A program made the position numbers and the translations under genes. A stretch of 64,000 nt of DNA from Pseudomonas saudimassiliensis (GTDB taxonomy: Bacteria > Pseudomonadota > Gammaproteobacteria > Pseudomonadales > Pseudomonadaceae): the NCBI RefSeq assembly GCF_000939975.1, contig NZ_LK391969.1, positions 526,581 to 590,580 of the forward strand, read 5' to 3'. Positions 9,474-19,168 of the stretch are shown here, one piece after another. Under the pieces are notes generated by a model that worked only from the letters and a program-made list of their open reading frames with translations, was not told the DNA's origin and did no database searches. Each line of letters opens with the position of its first letter. Position 1 is the stretch's first letter.

Positions 9474-10886
9474 TCAATCCTGGATGTAATCGTTGAAGAT
9501 CAGCGAAATCCGATGCTCAGACGACGGCAGGTTGGGCACGTTCAGTACCTGCCGGTTGTCGGTATCACCCCGTGGGGTGCTGACCACCGAGATGACGCCA
9601 TCGGCCGGGGAGCTGGCAGGCATGAACACATCCACGCCCCACTGGAACGCCTGGTCCGGGAAATAGGGCAGCGGATTCCCGGTCGAGATCCTGGGCGTCG
9701 CTTCGTCATCGTGGACATGGATGCCGATATTGCGGTCGCCGATGGCACTGGTAATGATGTTGCGTGGCGGCTGGTCACCCCACAGCGGGCTGGTGGTGGA
9801 TATTTCGAGCACATCATTGTCGTCCCCGCGATCGCCCCACCACTCCATGTCCCGGGTGATCACCAGCGCAGCATGATCATCGCTGGAGTTGGTATTGGTC
9901 TCGATAGCCGAGCCGGCAGGGGAGGTATTCAACCGTACCAGGGCGCTGTCGCGAATCAGCGGCTGGCGGTAGAAATGGTGCTCGGTGCGGCCCGGGCGCA
10001 GCAGCTGGAATTCGTAGTGGGCCGTCGGGTCCAGGGTCACCGGTCCCCAGTTGCCATTGGCGCCGATATTGAAGCTGTCCACGGGCGAGCTCTCGAGACG
10101 CTCGGCGGTATCCGGATCGATTTCCCAGACGCGCAGGGTGGTGCCGTCGGCGCCGCTGTTGGCCGGAAAATAGACCGCTCGACCGGCAATTTCTACCTCG
10201 CCGCGCTGCGGCAGGATCTCGGTGCGCTTTGGCTCCACGCCGGTGAAGAATTCGAACTGGGCGGCGAAGGACGCTTCGGAAGTGGCCGCCTGGACATGGG
10301 TCTCGTCAGGTACGTACGCGTTCACTGCACCGAGCCGGTTGTCTTCATCAACAAATAGCCCCATGCAATTGGAGTCGCCGGGGCAGTTATCGCCCTCTGC
10401 ACCATCGATGGCAACATAGGCGGCGACCTTTTCTTCCCGGTCGGGGTCGGTCAGGTAATAGCCGCAGACCGCCGTCCCCAGGGAATGGCAGGCCAGATAT
10501 ACCTGGTCGACATTGAACTCGCCCAGTACGTCATCGATGAAGTCATCCAGATCCCCGCTCAGCCCTCCCGTAAGTGCTCGGTTAATCTCTATCAGACTCG
10601 CGGTGCTGTACTCAAAGGCCACCACATGATCCTCAGGGTAACCATTACTGGCAAAGCGCATCGCCTGGGTCTGGTATTGGGACGCCGAACCTGCCGTGCC
10701 ATGCACGAAAACGACGGGCAGAATGCGATCCTCGTCGATATCCGGCATATCCGGGGAATCCCGACCCGGCCAGGAAACGTCGTCCGAACCGGAACCGCCC
10801 AGGCAACCACTCAACAGGATGCCAGAGAGCAGCAGGGAAAACACACCAAGCGCGGGCACGCGGGCCCTGATCAATGCCATATCCAT
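9474..10886 (-). CDS. AFL-like two-domain lipase, predicted outer-membrane lipoprotein
   Basis: A 470-residue predicted esterase/lipase exported as a lipoprotein: signal peptide with lipobox LLSGC (Cys about residue 28), no Asp at +2. The alpha/beta-hydrolase domain starts VVFVHGTAGSASQY and includes MRFASNGYP. The likely catalytic triad is Ser in the elbow CHSLG, Asp in AIDGAEGD and His in ETHVQAATS. The second half is beta-rich and ends SLIFNDYI. From memory these blocks match Archaeoglobus fulgidus lipase AF1763 along its length. The first elbow residue is Cys rather than the usual Gly. A minority alternative is another family I lipase. It is monocistronic, with a hairpin at 9424-9457 after it. 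Confidence 0.8.
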   Translation of the reverse strand: MDMALIRARVPALGVFSLLLSGILLSGCLGGSGSDDVSWPGRDSPDMPDIDEDRILPVVFVHGTAGSASQYQTQAMRFASNGYPEDHVVAFEYSTASLIEINRALTGGLSGDLDDFIDDVLGEFNVDQVYLACHSLGTAVCGYYLTDPDREEKVAAYVAIDGAEGDNCPGDSNCMGLFVDEDNRLGAVNAYVPDETHVQAATSEASFAAQFEFFTGVEPKRTEILPQRGEVEIAGRAVYFPANSGADGTTLRVWEIDPDTAERLESSPVDSFNIGANGNWGPVTLDPTAHYEFQLLRPGRTEHHFYRQPLIRDSALVRLNTSPAGSAIETNTNSSDDHAALVITRDMEWWGDRGDDNDVLEISTTSPLWGDQPPRNIITSAIGDRNIGIHVHDDEATPRISTGNPLPYFPDQAFQWGVDVFMPASSPADGVISVVSTPRGDTDNRQVLNVPNLPSSEHRISLIFNDYIQD

Positions 10887-11066
10887 GTTCGATATCCTAT
10901 TGTTGTTATCAGCCAGACACAGATGAGACAGTAGTCGTGATCAGCTCACGGCGCCACTGGAGACAACTAACGTATCGGTAAAGGACAGCCAGGCGAAACC
11001 GCACCACAACCGGTAACGGACAGGGAAGCATCACAAGGGGGGACAGAGATAAGAAAAGAAGGCTAT

Positions 11067-11180
11067 GGGTGGCAACCCTGCCAGCCACACCCCGGCACAC
11101 GATATAACCGCTGCGGCTGCTCCCTTCCGGGCCTGACCGGGTTCACGGCGAATCGTTGCGAGGGGACCGACAGGGTCACC
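11067..11180 (-). ncRNA. ffs: 4.5S RNA, bacterial signal recognition particle RNA
   Basis: On the minus strand, 5' at about 11180. The strongly conserved apical region is present: GGTCAGGCCCGGAAGGGAGC followed by AGCCGCAGCGG, including the GGAA tetraloop and the symmetric and asymmetric loops that bind Ffh. The outer stem is formed by GGTGACCCTG at the 5' end and CAGGGTTGCCACC at the 3' end, giving about 114 nt, the E. coli length. A T-rich run follows the 3' end. SRP RNA targets membrane proteins co-translationally. Confidence 0.95.
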
Positions 11181-11210
11181 ATAGCGTGCCCTGCAGATGA
11201 GGGCCGCGCT

Positions 11211-11238
11211 ATTGTAACGACTTGCGCGCAAGTTACAA
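11211..11238 (-). promoter_or_regulatory. ffs promoter
   Basis: On the minus strand TTGTAA (11233-11238) and TACAAT (11211-11216) are separated by 16 bp, followed by a GC-rich discriminator (AGCGCGG) typical of stable-RNA promoters. Initiation about 6 bp past the -10 would leave a leader of about 23 nt before mature 4.5S RNA, matching the need for RNase P processing known from E. coli. The spacer contains the perfect palindrome CTTGCGCGCAAG. Confidence 0.6.
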
Positions 11239-11341
11239 GTGACAATGGCCGTCAAGATGCGACCCCAGAGCCACTTGCCGTACCCGACCCACCATTGGCC
11301 CGAGGTATAATCACGCTGATTTGATTGCCGGAGAAAGGCAG

Positions 11342-11572
11342 ATGCAACCAGAAGACCTGACCTTGCTGGTCACCCGCGAGATGCCCTTCGGCAAGTACAA
11401 GGGCCGCTTGATCGCCGACCTGCCAGGGCATTATCTCAACTGGTTCGCCCGGGAGGGCTTTCCCCCGGGTGAAATCGGCCGCCTGCTGCAACTGATGCAG
11501 GAAATCGATCACAACGGGCTGTCCGCCCTGCTCGACCCGCTGCGCCGTCGCCCGCCGCTCAGGCACCCATGA
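11342..11572 (+). CDS. DUF3820 family protein
   Basis: 76 residues from ATG 11342, which follows GGAGAAAGG by about 4 bp; the frame opens 7 codons earlier at 11321 but without such a site. The core MPFGKYKGRLIADLPGHYLNWF is the DUF3820 signature, a short cytosolic family of unknown biochemical role. A TATAAT at 11306-11311 is a plausible -10. Its last 14 bases overlap the convergent AEC permease gene. Confidence 0.8.
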   Translation: MQPEDLTLLVTREMPFGKYKGRLIADLPGHYLNWFAREGFPPGEIGRLLQLMQEIDHNGLSALLDPLRRRPPLRHP

Positions 11573-12482
11573 ACAGTGCGATCATCAGCGGAATGGAAAA
11601 CAGGGCCAGTACTGTACTGAGCAGGGCCGTACCGGCCACCTGGGCCGGGGCCAGATCCAGCAGCGTGGCGATGACCACCGTATTGGCGGCGATCGGCGTG
11701 ATCGATACCAGAAACAATGCCTGATACACCGCCACGTCGTAGATCTGCGGTCCATTGCTGTCCAGCCACCAGAACAACAGGGCCACCGCAGGCCAGACGA
11801 CAAACTTGCCAAAAAATGCCAGCGCGGTGAAACGCAGGTTTCCCGCCAGGCCGCGGAAGCTGAGGATGCTCATCCCGATGATCATCATGCCGAAGACGCT
11901 GTAGGCGCCGCGCAGGTTATCGAACAACGGCTCGAAAATCGCCGGTATGTCGATATTGCCAAGGTTGAGCGCTACCGCCAGGAAGAAGGCGTAGAGCGAG
12001 GGCAGTCGCGCCACCTTGCGCAGGCAGTCGCGCACCTGGTAGCGGCCCCGCGCGGCCAGGTAGAAGCCCACCGAATTCTCGTAGAGGGTCGTGCCGAGCA
12101 TGCACAGGATATAGATACTCAGGCCTTGCTCCCCGAACAGCAGCAGTGCCACGGGCACGCCGAGATAGCCGGTATTGCCGGTGCCCACGGCCAGGGGGAT
12201 GACGTTGGCGCTGGCATCGCCAACCCAGCGCCGGGCCACCAGCAGGTGGCCGTAACCGATCAGTGAGCACAGCCCCAGCGTCAGGAAGGGCAGCAGGATC
12301 ACCTCGGTCGACAGTGGCGCATGCATCACCCCGGAAAACACTACCGAGGGGGTAATGATGTACATCATGATCCCGGCGATATGGCTGCCGCTGGCCTGCA
12401 GGAAGCGGCCAGCGACCCAGCCGAGGGCGACCGTGACATACAGGGGCAACAGTTTGTACAGCAAGGCCAGTGCGGCAGTCAT
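11559..12482 (-). CDS. AEC family (auxin efflux carrier-type) transporter
   Basis: A 307-residue inner-membrane permease with about ten helices. It has the family layout: LYVTVALGWVAGRFL at the start and the broken-helix segment VIPLAVGTGNTGYLGVPV in the first half, then a matching half ending in ITPIAANTVVIATLLD. Characterised relatives export dicarboxylates or amino acids. There are no regulators or enzymes beside it, so the substrate is unknown. It overlaps the DUF3820 gene tail-to-tail. Confidence 0.85.
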   Translation of the reverse strand: MTAALALLYKLLPLYVTVALGWVAGRFLQASGSHIAGIMMYIITPSVVFSGVMHAPLSTEVILLPFLTLGLCSLIGYGHLLVARRWVGDASANVIPLAVGTGNTGYLGVPVALLLFGEQGLSIYILCMLGTTLYENSVGFYLAARGRYQVRDCLRKVARLPSLYAFFLAVALNLGNIDIPAIFEPLFDNLRGAYSVFGMMIIGMSILSFRGLAGNLRFTALAFFGKFVVWPAVALLFWWLDSNGPQIYDVAVYQALFLVSITPIAANTVVIATLLDLAPAQVAGTALLSTVLALFSIPLMIALFMGA

Positions 12483-12643
12483 GGTCTATTGCGCTCCAGA
12501 GAATCGCGCCAGTTTACCGATCCGTTCGGCGCATCACCACCAGCCGGGCAATGCTTGTTGAAAATCAGCAACATCGGGCCGGTGGATACCGAAGATGATA
12601 AGATCCGGGCTCCATTTATTTTCATCCGCAGGACTGTCCACGA

Positions 12644-14395
12644 ATGGAAGTGATGAATACCCTGTTTGTGATCTGTGCCGGGCTGCTGTGCATCAGCATC
12701 CTGGCAAGCTCGATGTCTTCCCGCCTGGGCATCCCCTTGTTGTTGGTGTTCCTCGTCGTCGGCATGCTCGCCGGCGAAGAAGGCCCAGGCGGGATCGCCT
12801 TCGACAGTATCGGCACGGTTTACGTCATTGGTAGCCTGGCCTTGGCGATCATCCTGCTGGACGGCGGCATGCGCACCCGGGCCGAAAACTTCAAGGTAGC
12901 ACTCTGGCCATCACTGTCGCTGGCCAGCTTCGGCGTACTGATCAGCGCCCTGATCACCGGTCTGGCCACCGCCTGGCTGCTCGACCTGCATTGGCTGCAG
13001 GGTTTGCTGCTGGGCTCGATCGTGGGCTCCACCGATGCCGCTGCCGTGTTCTCCCTGCTGCAGGGCAAGGGGTTGAACCTCAAGCGCCGGGTCGGCGCGA
13101 CCCTGGAAATAGAGTCCGCATCCAACGACCCCATGGCGATCTTCCTGACCATCACCCTGGTGGAGATGCTGGTCCAGGGCCAGACCTCCTTCAGTTGGTC
13201 TTTCCTCGCCCTGCTGACCCAACAGTTCGGCATCGGCGCCGTTTGCGGCCTGGCCGGCGGGTTCTTCCTGACTTGGCTGGTCAACCGGGTCCAGCTGGAT
13301 ACCGGTCTCTACCCGCTGCTCATTACCAGCGGCGCCATCCTGGTGTTCGCCGTGACCAATATCCTCGAGGGCAGCGGCTTCCTGGCCATCTTCCTCACCG
13401 GGCTGGTCCTGGGTAACAGTCGGCTGCGCAGCCTGCAGAACATCCTGCACATGCAAGACGGTATGGCCTGGCTTAGCCAGATCGGGCTGTTCTTGATGCT
13501 AGGTCTGCTGGTCACCCCCTCGGAAATGGTCGTTATTGCCCTGCCCGCCCTGGCCATCGCGTTCTTCCTTATCCTGGTGGCCCGACCGATCGCCGTACTG
13601 GTCTGCCTGGCGCCCTTCTCCTTCTCCTGGCGCGAGCGGCTGTTTATCAGTTGGGTGGGGCTACGGGGCGCGGTTCCCGTCATGCTGGCGATCTTCCCGC
13701 TGATGGCCGGGCTGGAACAGGCCCAGTTGCTGTTCAACCTGGCCTTCGTGGTGGTGTTGGTGTCACTGCTGTTGCAGGGCGCCAGTCTGCCCCTTGCCGC
13801 CCGGCTATGCCGGGTCGAAATCCCGCCCGTTCCCGAGCCCTTGCACCGGACCAGCCTGGATGTGGTGGTCGAGAGTGACTACGAGCTGATGGTGTATCAG
13901 CTCAGCGACGCCAAGTGGTGTATTGGCGTGCCGCTGCGCGACCTGAACATGCCCAAGGATACCCGCATCGCCGCGCTGTTCCGGGGTCGCAAATTGCTGC
14001 ACCCCTCGGGGAGCACCAAGCTGGAGCTCAACGACGTCCTGTGCGTCATCGGCCACGCCCGCGACCTGCCCGCGCTGTCGAAACTCTTCAGTACCACCAG
14101 CGCTCCGTATCACCTCAACAGCCGCCAGTTCTTCGGCAAGTTCGTGCTGGATGGCACGGCACTGCTGGCCGATGTCGGTGCCTTCTACGGTTTCGAAGTG
14201 CCTGCAGACAGCACCGGCCTGACCTTGGCCCAATTCTGCGCGCGGCAGCTGGGACGCCATCCGGTGGTGGGCGACAGTACCGACTGGCACGGCATGAGCT
14301 TCGTTGTCGCGGAGGTGATTGATGACAACATCAGCAAGGTAGGGCTGAAATGGGACGGCGACAAGCCGGAACGCTCAACTGTAGCAACCCCTTGA
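12644..14395 (+). CDS. cvrA: Potassium/proton antiporter, CPA1 family with RCK_C domain
   Basis: 583 residues: a 12-helix CPA1 exchanger (about 1-390), a cytosolic RCK_C/TrkA_C-like domain (about 398-480, starting DVVVESDYELMVYQL) and a C-terminal extension. The ion-binding regions STDAAAVFSLL and EIESASNDPMAIFL (the ND motif) are present. The size and domain order match NhaP2/CvrA, which exchanges K+ for H+ and protects against K+ overload. ATG at 12644 or 12653 could start it. The -35 of the copA promoter overlaps its stop codon. Confidence 0.9.
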   Translation: MEVMNTLFVICAGLLCISILASSMSSRLGIPLLLVFLVVGMLAGEEGPGGIAFDSIGTVYVIGSLALAIILLDGGMRTRAENFKVALWPSLSLASFGVLISALITGLATAWLLDLHWLQGLLLGSIVGSTDAAAVFSLLQGKGLNLKRRVGATLEIESASNDPMAIFLTITLVEMLVQGQTSFSWSFLALLTQQFGIGAVCGLAGGFFLTWLVNRVQLDTGLYPLLITSGAILVFAVTNILEGSGFLAIFLTGLVLGNSRLRSLQNILHMQDGMAWLSQIGLFLMLGLLVTPSEMVVIALPALAIAFFLILVARPIAVLVCLAPFSFSWRERLFISWVGLRGAVPVMLAIFPLMAGLEQAQLLFNLAFVVVLVSLLLQGASLPLAARLCRVEIPPVPEPLHRTSLDVVVESDYELMVYQLSDAKWCIGVPLRDLNMPKDTRIAALFRGRKLLHPSGSTKLELNDVLCVIGHARDLPALSKLFSTTSAPYHLNSRQFFGKFVLDGTALLADVGAFYGFEVPADSTGLTLAQFCARQLGRHPVVGDSTDWHGMSFVVAEVIDDNISKVGLKWDGDKPERSTVATP

Positions 14396-14422
14396 CCCTG
14401 ACATGATGTGAAGGTCGACGAT
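14392..14422 (+). promoter_or_regulatory. CueR-type MerR-family promoter of copA
   Basis: TTGACC (14392-14397) and GACGAT (14417-14422) are separated by 19 bp, the stretched spacing diagnostic of MerR-family activators. The spacer and -35 edge form an imperfect dyad, GACC...ACAT-G-ATGT...GGTC (14394-14416). The -35 overlaps the cvrA stop codon. CueR itself is encoded right after copA, so copper-dependent activation of the copA-cueR operon is the natural reading. Confidence 0.7.
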
Positions 14423-14447
14423 GTCCGCAATCACAGGAGAATCGACC

Positions 14448-16838
14448 ATGGGCCCCATCACGCTGCATATTTCCGGTATGACTTGCGCCAGCTGCGTACG
14501 GCGCGTGGAAAAAGCCCTGCTCGCCAGTCCGGGAGTAGCGTCGGCCGAGGTCAACCTGGCGGCAGAAACCGCCCGCATCCAGCTGCAGCATCCGCAGCAA
14601 CTCGCCGAGGTGAGTGCGGCGGTCGAGCGCGCCGGCTACCCCATCGCCACCCGCGAGCGGCAGCTGGCAATTGCCGACATGACCTGCGCCAGCTGCGTGC
14701 GGCGGGTCGAGACGGCGCTGCGCGCCGTGCCGGGGGTACTTGAGGTCCAGGTCAACCTGGCCAGCGAACAGGCACGGGTCACGCTGGCGGAAGGCACCGC
14801 GGACGGCCAACTGTTGCAGGCGCTGGAACGCGCGGGGTATGCCGGCCAATGGCTCGATCAGCAGACCGACGCGGATGGCGAACGTCAGGCCGACAAGCTG
14901 CGACGCGAACGTCGCCACTTGATCTGGGCCGCACTGCTCAGCACACCCCTGGCGCTGGGCATGTTTCCCGAAATGCTCGGCCGACCCGACCTGATGGTGC
15001 CGCCCCTGGTGCAACTGGTGCTGGCCTCCATCGTGCAGTTCGGCTTTGGTGCGCGCTTCTACCGCGGCGCCTGGCATGCCCTGCGCAACCGGGCCGGCAA
15101 TATGGATTTGCTGGTGGCCATGGGCACCAGCGCCGGTTGGGCGCTGAGTACCTGGCACGTGTTCAGCACCCCCGCCGGGCAGATGCCGGTGCTCTATTAC
15201 GAAGCTTCTGCGGTTATCGTCAGCTTTATCCTGCTGGGCAAGTACCTGGAAAGCCGCGCCAAGGGCCAGACCCTGGAAGCCATCCGGGCGCTCACGGCAC
15301 TGCGGCCGGACACTGCCCGCCGGCGCGGTACCGAGGGCGACGAAATGGTGCCGCTGGAGCAGATCCGCGTCGGCGACCTGCTCGTCGTGCAGCCTGGTGA
15401 GCGCATCCCTGTGGACGGTGAGGTTCGGGAAGGCGGCAGCCACGTGGATGAGTCCATGCTCACCGGCGAAAGCCTGCCGGTCAGCCGCCAGCCCGGCGAC
15501 CCGGTCAGCGGTGGCTCGATGAACCAGGACGGCCTGCTGGTCATCGAAACCACCGCCGTGGGACATGACACCTTGCTGTCGCAGATCGTGCGGCTGGTCG
15601 AAAGCGCCCAGGCCTCCAAGGCGCCCATCCAGCGCCTGGTTGACCGGGTCAGCTCGGTCTTCGTGCCTGTGGTGCTGATCATCGCCCTGCTTACCTTCGC
15701 CGTCGGCAGTTTGCTGGTAGGCAGTGAACAGGCCCTGCTCAACGCCATCGCCGTGCTTGTCATTGCCTGCCCCTGCGCCCTGGGCCTGGCGACACCCACA
15801 GCGATCATGGTCGGCACCGGCGTAGCTGCCCGCTATGGCATCCTGATACGCGATGCCCAGGCCCTGGAGCTGGCGCACAAGGTCGATACCGTAATCTTCG
15901 ACAAGACCGGTACGCTGACCCTCGGCAAGCCAGCCGTGCAGGCATTCCAGGCATTGGACGGCAACGACCATGACCAGGCCCTCGCCTGGGCGGTGGCTAT
16001 CCAGACCCACGCCGAACACCCGCTCGCCGGCGCCCTGCGCAGCTATGCCGGTGAGCGGGGCATTCAGGCGGAGCCGGCCCGGGATTTCCGGGTCCAGGCC
16101 GGCCGTGGTGCCAGCGGCTGGGTAGACGGCCACCGAGCCTGGCTGGGTAATGACCTGCTGATGATGGAACAGGGTATCGATATGGCGGCCTGGCAAGCCC
16201 AGGCAGCGGAACACGAAGCGCAGGGACGCACGCTGTCCTGGCTGGCCCTGGCCGACGGCGACCAACCCCGCCTGGTAGCCCTGATGGCCTTCGCCGATAC
16301 CATCAAACCCGAGGCCAGGGAAACTATCCGTCAGCTCGACCAGTTGGGCATCGACAGTTGGCTAATGAGCGGCGACAGCCAGGCCGCCGCGGGCGCGGTG
16401 GGCCGGGAACTGGGCATCGGCCGCGTCGAGGCGCAGGTGTTGCCGGAAGACAAGGCGCGCCATGTGCAGCAGCTGCGTGACGAGGGCCGCGTGGTCGCCA
16501 TGATCGGCGATGGCATCAACGATGCGCCGGCCCTGAGCGCCGCCGACGTGGGCATGGCCATGGCCACCGGCACCGACGTCGCCATGCACAGCGCCGGCAT
16601 CACCTTGATGCGCGGCGATCCGCTGCTGGTGCCCGCCGCCCTGGACATTTCCCGGCACAGCTGGCACAAGATCCGCCAGAACCTGTTCTGGGCCTTTGTC
16701 TACAATAGTCTGGGTATACCCCTGGCCGCCGTGGGTCTGCTCAACCCGATGCTGGCCGGCGCCATGATGGCCGCCAGCAGCGTCAGTGTGGTGGCCAACG
16801 CACTGCTGTTGAAACGCTGGAAACCGGAGGCGCGATGA
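14448..16838 (+). CDS. copA: Copper-exporting P1B-type ATPase
   Basis: Exports cytosolic Cu(I) across the inner membrane. 796 residues: two N-terminal heavy-metal domains each with MTCASC (about residues 11-16 and 79-84), eight TM helices, the actuator TGES loop, the metal-binding CPC in TM6 (about 440-442), the phosphorylation site DKTGTLT (Asp about 485), the HP motif and [11 protein letters not shown] 14448 is chosen because AGGAG lies about 8 bp upstream; the earlier ATG at 14421 overlaps the promoter -10. The gene end overlaps cueR by 4 bp (ATGA). Confidence 0.95.
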   Translation: MGPITLHISGMTCASCVRRVEKALLASPGVASAEVNLAAETARIQLQHPQQLAEVSAAVERAGYPIATRERQLAIADMTCASCVRRVETALRAVPGVLEVQVNLASEQARVTLAEGTADGQLLQALERAGYAGQWLDQQTDADGERQADKLRRERRHLIWAALLSTPLALGMFPEMLGRPDLMVPPLVQLVLASIVQFGFGARFYRGAWHALRNRAGNMDLLVAMGTSAGWALSTWHVFSTPAGQMPVLYYEASAVIVSFILLGKYLESRAKGQTLEAIRALTALRPDTARRRGTEGDEMVPLEQIRVGDLLVVQPGERIPVDGEVREGGSHVDESMLTGESLPVSRQPGDPVSGGSMNQDGLLVIETTAVGHDTLLSQIVRLVESAQASKAPIQRLVDRVSSVFVPVVLIIALLTFAVGSLLVGSEQALLNAIAVLVIACPCALGLATPTAIMVGTGVAARYGILIRDAQALELAHKVDTVIFDKTGTLTLGKPAVQAFQALDGNDHDQALAWAVAIQTHAEHPLAGALRSYAGERGIQAEPARDFRVQAGRGASGWVDGHRAWLGNDLLMMEQGIDMAAWQAQAAEHEAQGRTLSWLALADGDQPRLVALMAFADTIKPEARETIRQLDQLGIDSWLMSGDSQAAAGAVGRELGIGRVEAQVLPEDKARHVQQLRDEGRVVAMIGDGINDAPALSAADVGMAMATGTDVAMHSAGITLMRGDPLLVPAALDISRHSWHKIRQNLFWAFVYNSLGIPLAAVGLLNPMLAGAMMAASSVSVVANALLLKRWKPEAR

Positions 16839-17266
16839 AGATGAATATCAGCCAGGCGGCCAAGGCCACCGGCCTGACGCCGCGCATGATCAGACACTAC
16901 GAGAGTATCGGCCTGCTCACCGGCACGGCGCGTACGGCTGCGGGTTACCGACTGTTCAATGAACAGGACCTGCATACCCTGCGCTTTATCCAGCGCGCCC
17001 GCAGCCTGGGGTTTTCCATCGAACAGATCAGCCAGCTGCTGGCGCTGTGGCAGGACCGTGAGCGCAGCAGCGCGGTAGTCAAGCAACTGGCGCGTCAGCA
17101 CCTGCAGGAACTGGAAGAGAAGATCGCCGGCCTGCAGGCCATGCATGACAGCCTGGCGGAACTGGCCAGTTGCTGCCTGGGCGACGAGCGTCCGGATTGC
17201 CCTATCCTCGATCGCCTGGCAGACACGCCCGGTGTCGAGCCAGCGGGTTGTCGACAGTGCGACTGA
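16835..17266 (+). CDS. cueR: Cu(I)-responsive MerR-family regulator CueR
   Basis: A 143-residue activator: N-terminal winged HTH ([24 protein letters not shown]), a dimerisation helix and the C-terminal metal loop [13 protein letters not shown], whose C-x7-C pattern is that of CueR Cys112/Cys120. A second Cys pair lies at the tail (CRQCD). Translationally coupled to copA through an ATGA overlap at 16835-16838, so it is co-transcribed with the pump it controls. Confidence 0.92.
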   Translation: MKMNISQAAKATGLTPRMIRHYESIGLLTGTARTAAGYRLFNEQDLHTLRFIQRARSLGFSIEQISQLLALWQDRERSSAVVKQLARQHLQELEEKIAGLQAMHDSLAELASCCLGDERPDCPILDRLADTPGVEPAGCRQCD

Positions 17267-17374
17267 GGAGTTACGCGGCCCGCCGCTAACAGCCGTGTTG
17301 CTACGGGTCCGCTAGCGGAGCCAGGCGGGCTTTACGGCGCGCTCCATTTCGCCTGGTGCCACCTAGCCCAATCA

Positions 17375-19168
17375 CTAGCCCACGACCTTCGCCTCCCCCG
17401 CCCTCTGCAGCAACGACTGCACGGTCCGACGCAAACGCGCCGGCAGCACGGGTTTATAGATGAGCACCACATCCGCCGCTTCGGCTTTCTGGGCCAGGTC
17501 GTGGCTGGTATCGGCGGTGACCAGCACCGCTGGTCCGGTGTAGATATCGGCCTGGCGCAGAGCCTGGATCAGCTCGAGGCCGTTCAGGTCACCCTCCAGA
17601 TGATAATCGGCGAGCAACAAGTCAACGTCACCATCACGCCTATCACCGCGCAACAATCGACCGCCCTGCTCATGGCACTCGACCTCGCAGCCCCAGTGGC
17701 GCAGCAGGGTTTCCATGGCCTGGCGGTTGACCACGTCATTTTCCACCAGGAGCACCTGCCCTTCTAGCATGGCAGTGCTCGGCAGCGCCTGGGGCTGCGT
17801 CTCTTCCTGCCATTCACCCTTGGGTACTTCAATCCAGAAGCTGGCGCCCTGCCCCGGCTCGGAATCGACGCCGGAGGGATATTCCAACAGATGCTGCAGC
17901 TGACGGCAGATCGACAACCCCAGCCCAACGCCCTTTTCCAAGGTGCGCGCCGGGTTGCGCAGCTGGGTGAACTCTTCAAAGATCTGCAGCTGCTCATCGC
18001 GACTCAGGCCGCAGCCATTGTCCTCGACGGCGATCCGAACCTGCTCCTCCAGTTCGGTTACCACCACCTGCACCCGGCTGGCTCCAGCGTGCACCAGGGC
18101 ATTGTTCAGATAGTTGCGCACCAGGCGCTCAAGCAGCATGGGGTCGGTGTGCAGGGCGCAATGGGGGGGACAGTCCAGGGCCAGTTCGATACCCCGCTCC
18201 CGGGCGCTGACCTCGAACCCGGCCAGCAACCGTTCCAGCCAGCTACGCAGATTGAAGTGCCGCAGCTGTGGCCGCACCATACCCACCGACAACCGGGAGA
18301 TATCCAGCAGAGAGGTGAGCATGGCCTGCAGCAGGTGGGCCGATTCAGCCAGATGGATGACGCTCTTGCGGGTCTCCGGCTCGTGCACCTTTTCTTCCAG
18401 GTGGCGGATGAACAGGGTCATGGCATGCAGCGGCTGCCGCAGGTCATGGCTGGCGGTGGCCAGGAAGCGCGTCTTGCTCTGGCTTTCCCGTTCAGCCCGG
18501 ACCCGCGCGGCCTTCAGCAGTTGCTCATTGAGATAGGCGCGGCGCAGCATGTGTTCGTAGGCGTAGGCGCCAATGCTGCCCATCAGGGTGAAACAACCGA
18601 GGAACAAGCCATTGCCCAACACCAGCTGCCGCGACGAGCCGATCAGCGCCTCACCAATCAGGTAGGTGATCACGATAAACCAGGAACCCAGTACCGAGTT
18701 GCGCATCGGCAGGCCCAGCAGGAAGCTGCCCGACAACAGAATGAGATAGAGCCCATCGTGGGTCACGTTAACCGGCAGTGCCTGGGTCCGGCATACCAGG
18801 ATAACCATGGTGACCATCATCCCGGTGCAGATGTAGCCCAGGGTAGCGGTCTCGAAGGCAGTCCGCGGTGCGACCCGTTCCGGCCGATTTGAATACCAGA
18901 TACTGAAGCACACCAGCAGCAAGACCAGAACGCGCACGGGGATGGTCAACTGGTAGATGGACGCCGGCAGGAAGGCGTAGTCCACCCAGATGAACAGCAG
19001 CATGAAGCCGATGCTGGACACCGCTACCGCCCACACGCGACTGCACATCTTGCGGTGCATATAGGCCTGGAACTCGGTCTCGATCGACGGCGGGAAGCGC
19101 AACCGGCCGAGGCGCCGAGTCTGGGCCAGCAGGCCGGGTTCGTCCAGAGCGGAGGTGGCGTCCAGCAT
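17375..19168 (-). CDS. Hybrid sensor histidine kinase/response regulator
   Basis: 597 residues from ATG 19168 (AGGA about 12 bp upstream); the frame extends to 19321 but the extra residues are Arg-rich and not membrane-like. Five or six N-terminal TM helices (about 30-205) replace a periplasmic sensor. Then come a HisKA H-box (ASHDLRQPLHAM, His about 242), an HATPase domain (NALVHAG, DNGCGLS, GVGLGLS) and a C-terminal receiver with VENDVVNR, LLLADYHLEGD and YKP. There is no partner regulator in the window. It is divergent from vgrG with a gap of about 206 bp. The signal is unknown. Confidence 0.85.
   Translation of the reverse strand: MLDATSALDEPGLLAQTRRLGRLRFPPSIETEFQAYMHRKMCSRVWAVAVSSIGFMLLFIWVDYAFLPASIYQLTIPVRVLVLLLVCFSIWYSNRPERVAPRTAFETATLGYICTGMMVTMVILVCRTQALPVNVTHDGLYLILLSGSFLLGLPMRNSVLGSWFIVITYLIGEALIGSSRQLVLGNGLFLGCFTLMGSIGAYAYEHMLRRAYLNEQLLKAARVRAERESQSKTRFLATASHDLRQPLHAMTLFIRHLEEKVHEPETRKSVIHLAESAHLLQAMLTSLLDISRLSVGMVRPQLRHFNLRSWLERLLAGFEVSARERGIELALDCPPHCALHTDPMLLERLVRNYLNNALVHAGASRVQVVVTELEEQVRIAVEDNGCGLSRDEQLQIFEEFTQLRNPARTLEKGVGLGLSICRQLQHLLEYPSGVDSEPGQGASFWIEVPKGEWQEETQPQALPSTAMLEGQVLLVENDVVNRQAMETLLRHWGCEVECHEQGGRLLRGDRRDGDVDLLLADYHLEGDLNGLELIQALRQADIYTGPAVLVTADTSHDLAQKAEAADVVLIYKPVLPARLRRTVQSLLQRAGEAKVVG

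Noticed and set aside
14421..14447. Earlier ATG for copA
   Set aside because: It overlaps the -10 of the CueR-type promoter and has no ribosome-binding site; ATG 14448 has AGGAG.
14331..16265. 644-codon minus-strand frame opposite copA
   Set aside because: Gly/Gln/His/Ala-rich antisense shadow; the plus strand encodes an unmistakable CopA with all motifs.
17267..17374. Possible terminator after cueR
   Set aside because: GC-rich with partial inverted segments but no stem of more than about 6 bp followed by T residues on either strand.
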